Positions 44,370 through 58,045 are shown, counted from the first letter of the stretch. The stretch: DNA of 64,000 nt from Pegoplata infirma (GCA_963921195.1 OY992537.1:202020581-202084580), one strand, 5' to 3'. Program-made: numbers and translations. The notes: generated by a model from the letters alone, not told the origin.

Positions 44370-47340
44370 AATGGACATCCACCAATTGTCTGCAACATCC
44401 ACCAATTGTCTGCAACTTACATATGGAAAAGAGGGGAGAAAAATGAGTGTCAAACGTGTTTTAGGTAGCCATTATATCATTTAGCGGGTTAAACGGGAGG
44501 GAAAAAATGGAGTTTTTTCATAATGTAGTTAAAAACATTTTTTATAAGAATGCTCCAAAACAGGACCGGCCAAGAAAAAATTTATATTTTTTAAACCTCT
44601 TGGCTCAATCCAAGCACAATGAACTTCCTGCAAAAAATTTTTCCTAATATTACAATGGTCCTACTTTTTTTAAAATTTTTATTCAATTGTTTGGTTCCTG
44701 TAAATTAAAGCATCCGTTTCTTAGAATTTAGCATCCAAGTAGCGAAAATGTTAATGATAAATACTCTATTCTAATATTAAAAATAAAAACATGTTTAAAT
44801 ATTTTTTCATATGCATAAATTTTTCTTTATTTTTTTGTTTTGTGTTAATATTATTTATTATAATTTTTATAGAATAATGAATACAATTTATCATATTTCA
44901 ATAAATTAGCTTTTTTTTACACAAATGTTTTTTGTTCACAATAAGTTTTTTTTTTTTTTTATTTTTAATATATTATTTTATATTATTTATAAATGTGTTT
45001 TTGGTTTTTTTTTTTAAATAATAAGTTACCAGCCTGAATGAAAACTCACAAATGACTTAAAACAGGGAAATATGAAAAAATTTTGTTTTTTTACAAAACA
45101 TAATTTGGTCCAAACAAAAAATAATAAAATTTTATTCAAATTCCACTTTTAAGTTTTTTTTTTTATACAATTTTTCTGAAGTTGATTTTAATTTATATTA
45201 ATTTTATTTAGATTAGACCTGATTAGAATTTTTTGTTTTATATCAAAAACGTCGTTTTCAAGATTACGACTTTCGTATTCTTTTAAAAAACTATTTTTTT
45301 ATAGCAATATATTTAGGCAGAGCAAAAATCATAAGTTTTACTTTTATTGACGTTTTTAATTTTTTGGCGTTCTAACGCTCACTGTTTTCTTATACAAATG
45401 ATTGGAATGATTATCGACATTTTTGATATAATTTTAAAAATCTCACATAATATCAACATTTTGTGAGCCTAAAAGTATGCAATATATAAATTCACTCATT
45501 GAGCCTGAAAGTATGCACTCATTTTTTACACAAAACATTAAAAACCTTTATGATACTCTAAAAATCATAAAAAATCAACTATGATTTTAAAAAAATTAAT
45601 AAATTTATGGAGTCATTTAAAAGTTTTATATGCGATCTTTTAAAAATTTTTTGGACTGGCTTTATTTAAGTTTTTTTTTTTTTGTTTTAAAATGGAGTAC
45701 TTTTTTATACATACATAATACATATTAGTATTTAAATATTTTTTTTGTATTAATATTACAATTTTGAAAATAATATAATAAATTACATACTTAAGTTTAA
45801 GCTCGAAAGTTTTTTTTTTTAAAAGATTTTAAGTAAAAATTATTGAATTGTTATAAAAAAATAAATCTAATTAATAATAATGAATAATATATATTTTTTT
45901 TAATAATTTACTTAAATTATTTAAAACTTAAATTTAAAAAAAAAATATTTTCTTTTGGCTATAAAAATTAAAGAATTAATTTAGGTTATTTTTTTCTTTA
46001 AAGACTTTCTTTAATATATTTTTTTTCTTTCATTTTCAATAATTAAATTTTTGTTTAAAAGTTTGAACTATTTTTTGCATATCAATTCATGTGATTTTTT
46101 CTTTTTTTAAATTTTTTTATAATATTTAGTATGGAATTTAAAAACAAAATTATTAAAAAATTAATAAAATTCTTTAAAAAAAAATATTTTTTTAAATAAA
46201 TAAAACTTTTATACTATACTGGTTTTTTTATTTGTTTTTTATAAAAAATAAAACTAAAAAATTCTTCTACTATTGAAATCAAAAGTTCCTATAAATTTGT
46301 TTTCAAATTATATTAAAAAAAAATAAAGAAAATTGTATTACAATAAATAACAGATTCAGTCTTTCAGTACTTTTATTTTTTTTTTTTTCGCTATTAAAAA
46401 ATATAATAAATTAATTTAATTAATTTATTAATATTTTTTATTTTAAACAAAATTTTAAATTTCAAATTATAGTAAAACTTTAATGAAAAAAAGTTTTTTA
46501 TTTGGTTGGTTTGGTTTATTAAAAAAAAATGGTTGTTTTATAATACTCACCATTTTTTTTTTTTTCAATACTGCACTGTAAAATTTTGAAAACTATTGTT
46601 GTTTATATGGTTTAGTTTTCTTAATATTTTATAGCCAAAAATTTATGTTTTTTAATATACTTAAATGCCGAAATAAGTTAAGCCAAAAGAGTTTTTTTAT
46701 GTTTAAATAATTTAGAATTTAGACAAATTGTTTTTTTTTTTCAATACCAAAATTTTTTTTTCTTCCTTCATTGTGTGTGAATTTGCCGAAAAGTTTGCGT
46801 TGCCATACCAAAATATTCTTTTATTCATATTTGGTTTTTTATATATATATATTTTAACTTATAATTAGTGTTTTATTGCTTAAAGCAAATAAGAAAAAAA
46901 TATAATTAATATTTTTTTTTTTTTAATTTGAAATAATATTTTTTTTATCGAAAATCGTTTTTAAATATATTTTCCATAATTTAGTTATTTTTCTTAATTT
47001 ATAGGTATCATTTTTAGTTTTTTTTTATTTTGTCTGGACGTTAAAATATTTGAGATTTTTTTTTTGTTTAAATAATTTTTGTATATAGTATACCACAATT
47101 ATACAACTGATTTACAGTAAAAAGCAAAAGTTAAGCAAGTTTGAAAGTACAAAAAAGTTTTAAAAGGGAAATTTAAAATTTTGAAATATTTAAATGGAAA
47201 TTATTTTTTTAAAGTGTTTTACTATGCGATTTTTAAGTTTTAAAACTTAAATCTCATTTTTAAAATGTTTGTACTCTTTGATTTTTTTGAAATTTGTTAT
47301 TGAAGTTTTCTCATCATTATATCAGATCCAATGGTGCACC
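44370..47340. other. Very AT-rich gene-free stretch
   Basis: About 3 kb dominated by A and T runs; no open frame, motif or repeat boundary that I can support. 45,230-45,550 shares the 'gcctaaaagtatgca' motif with 13,440-13,690 (other strand). Confidence 0.5.
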
Positions 47341-47352
47341 CTAGAGGGGTCA

Positions 47353-49750
47353 ACAGCAAGACCGATGATGTTTGTAACTACTGAAATATTGGTCCTAGAC
47401 CCACTTTTAAGTATACCGATCGACTCTTTTCCGAGTCAATAAAGCAATGTCCGTTCGTCTGTCTGTCCATGTAAACGGTGTAAACACAATTTTTAATCAA
47501 TTGACTTGAAATTTGAAAATTAAGGTTCTTTTGGACCAAAGACGAAGCCTATTAAAATTGGAAAAAATCGGTCCATATTTAGACCTAACCCCCATACAAA
47601 GGTCCGCTTAAGTTTTGGCTTAACTCTAATAACGTATTATAATAGATATCATTCCGAATTTCTAAGGAATCGGACCAGTTCTTCTTGTAGTCCCCATACA
47701 AACCACCCTCCCGATATTTACATAAATCAAAACCGGTATCCGAATTATTCAATAAACCGGGGTTTTCCTATTTTTTCGGATTTTTAAAACCGGTTATTTG
47801 AAAAAGGGAGGTCTTAAAATATTCGAGAAACCGTTTATTTTGTGTCGAATTATTCGATATTTTCGAATACTTGATTTTTTATGGAATATTTATGGAATTT
47901 TATGGGTAGTCATATAATCGTCGTGAATCACGTGTCATCGTGAGTACTTTTTTTTTCATTCACGTTAGCGCGAGTACCAAGAAAAGTTCGAGCTTTAAAA
48001 AATTTTTCCTTGAATTTTTCGTGATTTCCAAAACTGATTTAAATCAAACCCTATTTGGGTTTTGCTAGTATTGCTTATAGAAATTCCACATGGGGAGAAG
48101 TTTGCACTTTATGTGTTACACAGTGTAATTGTACTTCAAAAAAATTTTGAAAATAAAATTTTAAAATGCAGTTTTTAAAAAACTTTTTTTTTGCAATATT
48201 CAAAATAATGAAAATTATTTAGAATAAAAAAGTTGAATTTACTATCTAATGAGTTGAAACTGCCCTAATGAGTTGAAAGCATAGACCAAATATAACAGTT
48301 ATATTTGTCTTTTTGTTTTAAAAACTCATTAAACGAAAATTGTCCAAACTAAGCATTTTATATATGAAGAGAATTCTAGAGATGTCCCGCATTTAAATTT
48401 GCAATAACTTTTATTTTTTGATTTTTATCAATAACGGTTTAAAATGACAGTTATTAAAAACTTTTTTTCAATTTAAAATAACTTTTATTTTTTATTTATT
48501 TATTGGAGTAAATAACTGTTATAACAGTTATTTTTAAAAAAAATCAATCAAAGTTTATATCTTTAAATCGATGATTGAAGTATAAGCTGTCAATAGGATT
48601 CTTTTGCATGCGTTTATTTTAGTTTTATTTTAATAACTCAAGTTTTTTAAGGCTCAAAGAGTTTTTGATAACAGTTATAACAAATAAATTTTTTTATTTC
48701 TATTGATTTGAACAGATATTTATATAAATCATTTAAATTTTTATTTGAAAAAATATTTTCGATCAATTAAATTTGATTTTTTTTTCAATAAATCTCATAA
48801 CAATTATGGTCTCTGGTTGAAATTGTAAATTTCCAAGAGTAAATACTAAAACATTCCCAAGTCTTAGAAAATAAGCATAAAATATTATTTTTAGCTCATA
48901 GGGGGTAAACCAATTTTTTTTAAACGTTTTATAAAAAAACCAAAAAAACAGTTATTCGAAACGGTTTTTCAAAAATGGCGGGTTTTCTAATTATTCGAAA
49001 ACCGGTTTTTGAAATAGGTCGAATTGTGGACAACTCAACACAGAAAAAATTTGAAACGAATTTCAATCAACAAAAACGCGGACTCAATCAATTTTTTGAT
49101 TGAAATTCCTCCCATTAAGAAAATTGTTATACCAATCATCAAATTGTAGGTGATTGATTGAAATTTTTTCAATCAAACATTTTTTTGATTTTGATCAAAA
49201 ATTTGATCAATTTTTTATTTAAAGTCAATCAAAATAATGATTGATTTAACAAATAAATTGTAAGGTTATGACAAAATTATCAAAAAATTCATCATTTTTG
49301 CTTTCCTATATGTTCCAAACAATAATAAAAAGTAAAACCCGATTATTTTGTATATTTTTGAATTATTCTATTCAAATAAATTAAACCGAAAAAAAATTTA
49401 GTATGTTGAAAAAAATTTCAATCAAAACATTGATTGACTTATTTAAATTTTGTTGATCAATAGATTTAATTGAAAATTTTTAATTAATAATTTTTTGTTT
49501 GTACATTTATCTCTCAAATTTCATGAAAATAGAAAATTTTTTAATAAAAATTTTGTTTGTGTCTGTTTAGAAACCAATAGAAGCCTATTTCACTCAAACT
49601 TGGTTTATGAGTGTTTTCTACACTTAAAGATTTGACAAAAGATAGATTCAATCGCTATATGTTTGGACTTGGGACCCATTTTCTTGGGAAACACTGGTAT
49701 AGGGTATTATATGGTCCGTATTGACCGACTATAGTTTTCTTACTTGTTAT
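47353..49750 (-). mobile_element. DINE-like family 1 split by a ~1.8 kb insertion
   Basis: 47,353-47,727 and 49,501-49,750 are family 1 body and start (CTTACTTGTT). Between them is sequence ending at TACATTTATC that duplicates the left TACATAAATC with two mismatches. The insertion contains CCGGTTTTCGAATAATT motifs at both ends of its first part (47,727-49,025) and ATTGATTGAAATTTTTTCAA repeats in its second (49,035-49,500). Confidence 0.6.
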
Positions 49751-50890
49751 ACCTTCCACTTACACAGAAAAAAATATTCAAAGGAAAACAACAATTAAAT
49801 ATTTGCTCAGCTTAAAATTTGACATTCAATTAAATTTTACTTGAATCAATTAACCATTTGCTCAAATCTGAAAAATTCACAAAAAAAATCATAAAAACAA
49901 AAAAACTCATCATAGTAGGCTTTGAGTAACAATGCGATGAACGCTGTTGCGTTTTTTGTTTTAGTTTTCGTTAGTCGTCAAATAGAAAAGTACTTTCACG
50001 CACACAAGACAAAAAAAAACAAAATAACATTAAGCACAAAAAAAAACAATTTAAACAAAAGACTTGAAAAGACTGACAAAAAACACTACAACTGTAAGAT
50101 AATGATTAACCATTCACTCAGATCAAGCATTGGATTAATCAAAAATAACACAAAATTATTGATTAACCGCTCACTCAAATCAAGCATTGGTTTAATCAAA
50201 AATTACAGAAAAATAACAATTAACAAATTACTCAAATCAAGCATTGGTTTAATCAATGAACAGTCAATGACTGACCTACAATTTTCGTGCTTGATCCAAC
50301 AATTTTCCTCATTAGATGACTTTTAATTAAAATAATGCTCAACCTGGTGTATTTCGTGCTTGATCTAACAACTCATTTTTATCTGTGTAGTGATAGAGGG
50401 TATATATTAGTTTGTCATTCCGTTTGTAACTCATCTAAATATCGATCTGGGACCCCATAAAGTATATATATTCATGATGCCCGATCGAGTTTAAGACATT
50501 CTAGCGATGTCCGTCTGTCCGTCTGTCTGTCTGTGGAAAATGCTGTCGCGGACAAAATATTGCACAGAGATGACTGAAACTTAACATATATATTGGAAGT
50601 TCTCCCGAGAAGTTTGGTATTGCATTTGAGCGATATCAGTTCAGCGGTTCAAAAGTTATGAACGAAAATGTACACCTCAAAAATTTCAGTACATTCAACA
50701 TAACCTTAAAATACAAAATGCTTTAATTCGGCTTCTGGTTGACATATGTGAACATAATTGAACACCAAATGGTTTTTAAACAAGTACGAACATATTTTTT
50801 GACAAAAAAAGAAAAAAATCGCGGATTTTTTTTTAACAACATTTTTTTTCGCGGAAATTTTTTTTAAAAAAAATTTTTTTTTTTTCAAAA
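49751..50890 (-). mobile_element. DINE-like family 3, split near its tail by a MITE
   Basis: The tail ATACCTTCCACTTA is separated from GTGATAGAGGGTATA by the MITE at 49,764-50,386. The rest includes GTCCGTCTGTCCGTCTGTCT and the family 3 body, close to the 28,329 copy. Confidence 0.7.
49764..50386. mobile_element. TA-flanked MITE with CACAGA ends and ~60-bp tandem repeats
   Basis: Begins CACAGAAAAAAATATT and ends AACTCATTTTTATCTGTG with TA on each side, a Tc1/mariner-type target. It contains three tandem units of about 60 bp with CTCAAATCAAGCATTGGTTT. The 134-residue open frame (49,922-50,326) is this repeat translated (SSIGLIKN three times), so I do not call it a gene. Confidence 0.65.
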
Positions 50891-52047
50891 GTAATTGAAT
50901 ATTTGTACTTGCTTAAATACCTTTTGGTATCCAATTCTGTTCGCATATGTCAACCAGCAGCCGAATAAAAGCATTTTATATTTTTAGGTTATGTGGAATG
51001 TACGAACATTTTTGAGGTGTCTTTACATTCTCGTTCATAACTTTTGAATAACTGAACCGATATTGCTCAAATGCAATACCAAACTTCTCGAAGCAACAAC
51101 AAGTAGATATATTTAGGTACATTCATTACTGTGTGGTGTTTTGGCCGTGATCGTTTTTTTAACAGACCGACAGACTGACATCGCTAGAATGTCTTAAAAT
51201 CCATCTGAAACTTTTTGGGGCCTCAGACCGATATTTCGATGAGTTACAAACGGAATGCCAAACTTATATATACCCTCGCACACCCCTCTTCGAAAAAGTT
51301 AAGGTTTTGTAAAAATGGTGACAAAATCAGATAATAGCACTTTATTCCTCTTTATTTTAAAAGTCGTAAACACGAAAATTCTAGAGCACACCCCTCTTCA
51401 AATGGTGACAAAATAGCATTTCATTCCTCTTTATTTAACTTTTTCCTCTTTATTTAACTTTTAACCGTTTTTAAGTTATTTCTAAATAATAACACTGCTT
51501 GACAACAAAAATCTTCCAAATCTGCCATCCAAATTTTTCTAGCACGTACCGTTTTTGAGATATTCTCCGCTAAAAAGTAAAAAAAAATAATTTGGCACTT
51601 TTGGGGGTACACTGTTACATAAAACGACTTTATTTCATATAAAATGGACCTCCTGGTTCCATAACTGCAATCCAATTTTTTCTGGCATGTTCCGTTTTCA
51701 AGATATTCGCGTTTGTAAAATTTTTCACGAACGAGATTATCTCAAAAACTGAACATGCTGCAAAGTAAGAGTATGTAACAGTGGACCCCAAAAGTGATAA
51801 ATTATTGTTTTTTTGACTCTTTAACAGCGAATATCTTAAAACGGTATGCCCTAGAAAAGTTTGGATGGCAGATTTGGAATCTGGGGAGCAAAATCTATAA
51901 GAATCAGTTGGATATTTCACTGGGAGGTTTTAGTTGTCGAACAGTGAAGTGCCAATTTGTCATCATTTTTATAAAACTTGCTTGAAGAGGGGTGAACTTG
52001 CTTGAAAAGGGCCAAGCTGTATCACTAATTTTAAGTGGAGGGTATAA
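50891..52047 (+). mobile_element. DINE-like family 3, head to head with the previous copy
   Basis: Body 50,900-51,275 with CGACAGACTGACATCGC; its tail resumes at 52,020-52,047 (tatcactaattttaagtggagggtataa) after an insertion starting GCACACCCCTCTTCGAAAAA. With the preceding reversed copy it forms an inverted pair around 50,890. The inserted segment repeats 'gaatatcttaaaacgg' modules in both orientations. Confidence 0.55.
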
Positions 52048-52118
52048 GGAAAGATTGTCACAAGCTTTATGAAAGGGTCAAGAAAAATAAATTTTTAAAT
52101 TAAAAAAAAGAATATATA

Positions 52119-53547
52119 CACACAGTTACCAAAGTATACATACGGTCAATAATATGATGTTTTCTTTGCCATACGTGCCAATTTTTGACATTTTTACAGG
52201 TGAAATTAATTAGTAGCCATGTAAATAGCATTTCGACTACATTAAATAAAATCTTTTTGCAATTGCACCCAAAGTACATCGAAAAAACCTCTAAAATGCA
52301 CATAAGCAAAGTTACATAAATATACATACGCCGATTTTATTTCAATGTACCGTCATTGCAATCGCTCGGAGTTTGATGAAATCACATCTCCTAATATAGC
52401 TGCATTGCTAGCTTCTAAAAATTTCGCAGATACGTAATTTGTGTGCTAAAACTAGCCATCAATTGGCCAAAACGAATATAATTTTAAAGATGCTTAGAGA
52501 TTAGTCTCAAAATCGCCTTATAATGTCCAGTATCTTACAGAAATTGTTCAAGCAGTATGTTAGAACAGCAAACAACTCAAATTATCACCAAAAACTTTAA
52601 TGAGAATGGTTATTTTAAACAAAAACCACTAAAAGATCATCCTTCAGAGCATAGCATCAGGATGAAAATGACTGTTACTTGGACCACGAGCAAAAGTCAA
52701 TGAAAATGCATGGTCCGTATTATTAAGGGAATAATACCAGATAATGTTGTGGTGGTCCGGTACCAAAAAGTTTACAGGCGTCTTCACAAAACGAGTGCAA
52801 AGTTAGAGTTACTAAAAGGCACTCTTTTTCAGTCTTAAAATACCCTACTTTTAGCAAGTCTAACTTTGCACTCATTTTGTGAAGACGCCAATAAACTTTT
52901 TGATACCGTACCACCACAACATGATCAGGCAATATCCCCTTAATAATACGGACCATACATTTTTATTGATTTTTGTTTGTGGTCCAAATACCAGCCTTTT
53001 TCATCCTGATGCTATGCTCTGAAGGATGATCTTTTAGTGGTTTGGGCGTACAATAACCATTATCATTAAAGTTTTTGATGATAATTTGAGTTGTTTATTG
53101 TTTAAATATACTGTTTGAACAATTTCTGTCAGATATTAGACATTAAAAGGCGATTTTAAGACTAATCTGTAAGCATCCTTAAAATAATATTCGTTTTGGC
53201 CAATTGTTGGCTAGTTTTAGCACACAAATTGAGTATCTGGAAAATTTTTAGAAGCTAGCAATACAGCTATAATAGAATATGTGATTTCATCAAACTCCGA
53301 GCGATTGCAATGACGGTACATTGAAATAAAATCGGCGTATGTATATTTATGTAACTTTGCTTATGTGCATTTTAGAGGTTTTTTCGATGTTCTTTGGATG
53401 CAATTGCAAAAATATTTTATTTAATGTAGTCGAAATTCTATTTACATGTCTACTAATTAATTTCATCTGTAAAAATGTCAAAAATTGACACGTTTGTCAA
53501 AGAAAACATCATTTTATTTACCGTATGTATATTTTGGTAACTGAGTG
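52119..53547. mobile_element. Tc1-like palindromic element
   Basis: Ends CACACAGTTACCAAAGTATA and, on the other strand, CACTCAGTTACCAAAATATA, flanked by TA (52,117-52,118; 53,548-53,549). The two halves are inverted copies meeting near 52,833. Each arm carries a decayed stretch that translates in part as NENGYFKQKPLKDHPSEHS, like the linker after the DNA-binding domain of Tc1 transposases. So it looks like two 5' halves of one Tc1-like transposon joined head to head. No intact transposase. Confidence 0.75.
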
Positions 53548-53549
53548 TA

Positions 53550-55426
53550 TATTGAAATTATGAAAAACCTTTAATTTTTTGTAAATTTCAAAAAGCGATA
53601 TCTTGAAAACCGTTCGACCAATTGAATGATGAACCCTGAAGTAGCTCTGTCTGTTTGGAATAAGTCGCATTTTGTTTGCTTTTTACTGTTTTGAAAAATT
53701 TTGGTATTTAATGTTTTTTTTCTTCTTTTTTTAAATTTAAATTTTTTATAGTAAGTTCTAAATTTTTCAAGTTTCAATCGATAAAAATATTTTTTAATTA
53801 CATCTAAAAGTTCAGTTGTTTTTAGGAGTTTTTTTTTTCGATACATATTTTTATAAATTAAATATTTTATTTTTATAAAAAGAATAAAAAAGTATTAAAT
53901 TAAAATATGAGTTATTAATTTTTAAACCCCATTTTTCAAAATATTTTTTTAATTTATTTATACAATAATTCATTTTGTTTTATAATTTCCATAATATTTG
54001 TTTTAAAAATATTTTTTTGTAGTTTTGGGTGGGGTATTTTTGTTATACTTTTCAAAAGTTTTTTTTATTTTTTTGTTTTTGAATTTTTTTTAAATGACAA
54101 AAGTTTAAACAAAGACTTTGAACTGAAAATTATAAATAATTTTAGTTAAAATTTAGTTTATTTTTTGTTTACCAGTTTATTTTATTTTTTAGTTTATGGT
54201 TTTTGTGTTATTAATTTTTTTTATATTTTTGTTTTTAAAAATATGCTTTAGTTTTTTTTTAATTATTATTTCTTTGTATTTTGCATAAAGTTTTTTTCTT
54301 TTATATTAATTTTATGTTTGTTGATTTTTTTTGTTATTTTCTTGTATAATAAGGCAACTGCAATTTATTTATCTTTTTTTTTGTATACTTGTAGTGATTT
54401 TGTTTTTTTATTCTTTCAAAATTTCAATTTTTCTTATAAAATTTTGTAAATTTTACTTTTTGTGCTTTTTTAGGTATTTTATTTTTTTTTACTTGTTTTA
54501 AACTGCATTGTTGTTTTATTAAATTTTTTTAGTTGCTGCCAAAGATTTTTTAGAAAATTCAAACAAATATTTTTTAATATTTTTGACTCCTAAAAACAAC
54601 GTAATGTTTTTTTTTTTATTTTAAAATTTAAATTTTTATGTCGAAATATTTTTTTTTTTATAATTTACATATTTTTAATATTTTTTTTAAATAAAAATTT
54701 TCAGCCAGATTTTAAAACAACATCGCGTTATAAATCGCAGCTGTCTAAAACTTTAGACTAATTTTACAGTGCGTCTTGTTACAATTTTAGTCACCACAAT
54801 TTTTTTTTTTTCAAAATCTGGCTGCTATTCAGAATTATTTTCTTATTTTGGAAATCATCTCTCTTTAATTTTTAAAAAATTTTCTTTTCAAAAAGTAAGA
54901 TGATTTACAAATCTTCTTTTAAAATAATTTGATTTTTCAAAAAAAAGTTTTGAAAATTATATTTCAAAAGTTAATATTTTAATTTTGCTGCCGAAAAGTA
55001 ATGCAGTTTATTGCGAGTATATATAATTTTATGTTTTAATACAAAATTAAAAGTTTTTAAAATAAAACATGGATAAACAAAAATAAAAAACGTTTAAAAA
55101 ATTAAAAAGTTTAAAAAAAATACAAACCTAAATTTAAAAAAAAATTCAATGAACCAAACAATCTAGAAATTATACAGGAAAATCTATTTAAAAATCAATG
55201 ATAAAATTATGAACTTTTTGTTGGAAAGTGTTTCAGAATCTACAGAAGAAGTGTTTTAGCTGCTAGCAGAGTTGTTCAAGGAAGGGGAAGCAGTTGGACA
55301 ATCGCTGGGGTGGAGCAAATTTAACTTTTTTTCGAATTTCGACAACGTAAGGATCGAAAAAGTTGCCTTATAGGGTCGAAATTAACATACAAAAATATTG
55401 GACCTGGACAATGGCTTTTGGTTCCT
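53550..55426. other. Very AT-rich gene-free stretch
   Basis: Long T-rich runs on the plus strand through 55,000. No supported feature. Confidence 0.5.
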
Positions 55427-55469
55427 TTTTATACCCTTCACCTCTCTGTGGTACAGGGTATAATGACTT

Positions 55470-57708
55470 CCCAGCAAAAATTTTGCTGAACTGGCAGCAG
55501 CTTTTGGAAAGGAAACTTGAGTCAAGGAGCGCATCCAAACCTGCTGAATTCATGCATGATTCTCTAAGGCGATGTTGCACTTTAGAGCGCTAGTTGGATA
55601 CATCGAAAAATTCACATCTCTTTAGAGCGCTGAAAAAATCGCTATAAAGATGCAGTGAATTCATGTATATTTTTAGAGCTGTTTTAAGCAGAATAAAGAT
55701 GAAGCACATTTGACTATTTCTAAAATACAAATTACAAAATCTGAAATACAATTGACTATTTCTGAATACAATTGGAAAATCTTAAATACAATTGACTAAT
55801 TCTGAAAATCAGTTGACTCCCTGCAAGCATTTGGAAATAATATCGCCTAAGAGATCCAATTACATTTGAGGGGCTCAAAGCACAAGGGGTTCAAGTGACT
55901 TTTTTAAAAAAATTGAGTTAAGATATGGATTTAGTAGGTGAAGTTCACAGAATTTCAGAACACAAGAGGTGAATGTGAAATTCTCATCCGTTAGCGAGAT
56001 ATGGCGACCATTTTTAGTTCTTGTTATTAAAATACCTGTTTTGCTTGGAGCACAAGGGGTTTAAGTGCTTAAATAAGCACTTAAACCCCTTGTACTCCAA
56101 GCAATTATTAAAATTAATTTTTTTACGAGGACAAAGTGGTTGAATTCCGAGAAGTTCCTGTATTAATAGTAATAAAATTTTGCAAGAACATCTTAAGTCG
56201 GTAGCCAGCGGTCAAAGTATGAAAAAATGACGTTTTTCGACCAAAAATTCATGTCCAAATTTTTTCACCAAATCCGGCTCAAAAATTAGGAAATGTTACT
56301 TTATACGAAAAATATAAAAAAAAATAAAAATGTTGGTCCACAGATGCCGATTTTTAAACATAAAAATAATTTTTTTATCCAAATTGGTTCCAAAAGTTGG
56401 AAAATGTAAAGCATGTTATCTAGAAAATACTAAAAAAAAATTAAAAAACACGATTTTAGTTCAAAAGTGATGATCAAATGATTTAGCATTTTTGGAACAA
56501 AATCGTGTTTTTATTTTTTTTCATATTTTTCACACATAATACTCAAAAATTTTCGACTTTTAAGACAAATTTGGTTAAAAAATATTTTTTATGTTTGAAA
56601 ATCAGCATCTGTGGACCAAAATCGCTATTTTGGAATTTTCTAAATATTTTTCTAATAAAGTACCCTATTTTTGAGCCGGATTTGGTTAAATAATTCAAAT
56701 ATGAATTTTGGTCCAAAAACGGGACGCCCTAATAAAGATGAAGATGAGCCCGATGATGTCATGGAATCTTATTATGGCGACTTAAAAATGAAACAAAGAA
56801 CCATTAAAGATTTTCGTAACAAAATGTTGTTTTTCTTTTACGTATAACCAACATTATTTTCAAAAATTTAGAAAATTATAAAAAAAGTTAGAGCACAAGG
56901 GGTATAAGTGCGACTTACTTACTTTAAGGGCCATTTTTGGGTGCTTGTATTAGCAAAAGATGGTATTTTTTTAACTTGTTAGATTAAAATATATCTCAGG
57001 ATCTCTATTAACTAAAAAATAATATTCTAGATAGCATCTAACATTTTTTATTGCAATTCAACTTTAACCTCTTTTTTCTCATTATTAAATATAAGGCACT
57101 TGAACCCCTTGTGCTCTAACCCCCTCATTTAAAAAATTTCCAATTATATTTCGAAAATTTCAAATAATATTTCAGAAATTTCCATTTATATTTCAGATAT
57201 TACCATTTATAACCAAAAAAAATTTTAATTACATTTCAAAAATTTTCAATTATATTGGAAATTTTTGAAATAGAATTGGACATTTTTAAATATAATTGGA
57301 GATTCTAAAATATGATTGGAAATTTTTTGTAATATAATTTGTATTTTCTGAAACTAAAGTGGAAATGGTGTACTCAATTTTTTTCATTTAAAATGTGAGG
57401 TGTTATGATTGAAGCACTCTTTGCAGCGCTGATTAATGTGCAATAATGATGCAGTGAAATCACGTGTCATTGTCCGAAACCCATGGTTTTTTATTCAAAA
57501 AGTGTTAAATATATTCAAAATTAAAGCATGTATGAAATTTTATCAAAATATAATTTTATATTTTGAGTTTTATATAAAAAATCTTAACAAAAAATTTTAA
57601 TTTTTTCCCCCTTACTTTTAGTGCATCCTCAAGAGCGCTCTTTGGATGCGCTTCAGTATGCTATAAAAAGATGCTGTGTCGCCAAAATCTCGATTTATTT
57701 TTGCTGGG
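55470..57708. mobile_element. 2.2 kb element with CCCAGCAAAAAT ends
   Basis: Left CCCAGCAAAAATTTTG, right ATTTTTGCTGGG, with TT on each side; the family 1 copy at 13,693 shows the uninterrupted target (tgacttagtgctg). The interior has repeated GAGCACAAGGGGTTTAAGTG motifs in both orientations (55,880; 56,045; 56,070; 56,890; 57,095) and AGAGCGCT-containing subterminal repeats. No coding region recognised. Confidence 0.6.
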
Positions 57709-58045
57709 TTAGTGCTGATATTTGTAACGATCCGAAATATTGGTTTTAGACCCACCTTCAAGAATACCGATCCACTCAGAATCACTTTCTGAGACGATTT
57801 AGCGTTGTCCGTCCGTCTGTTGAAATTAACGTTGTGAGCACGATGCAGGTCGTAATTATCAATCGATTTGTATGAAATTAGAATCTTAAGCTTCCTTTGG
57901 CCCAAGGACGAAGCCTATTGAAATTGGAAAAAAAAATAGGTCCATGTTTAGACCTAGCCCCCATACAAACGTATAATTTGGCTAAAATGACTCTAATACC
58001 CGAATTATAATTGGCGTTCTTTCGGAACTTGGCAGGTAAGCATAT

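Noticed and set aside
49922..50326. 134-residue open frame with three SSIGLIKN repeats
   Set aside because: It is the translation of ~60-bp tandem repeats inside a TA-flanked MITE; no domain, no splice context.
52723..52956. 77-residue open frame in the Tc1-like palindrome
   Set aside because: It crosses the centre of the palindrome and reads through both arms; not a transposase frame.
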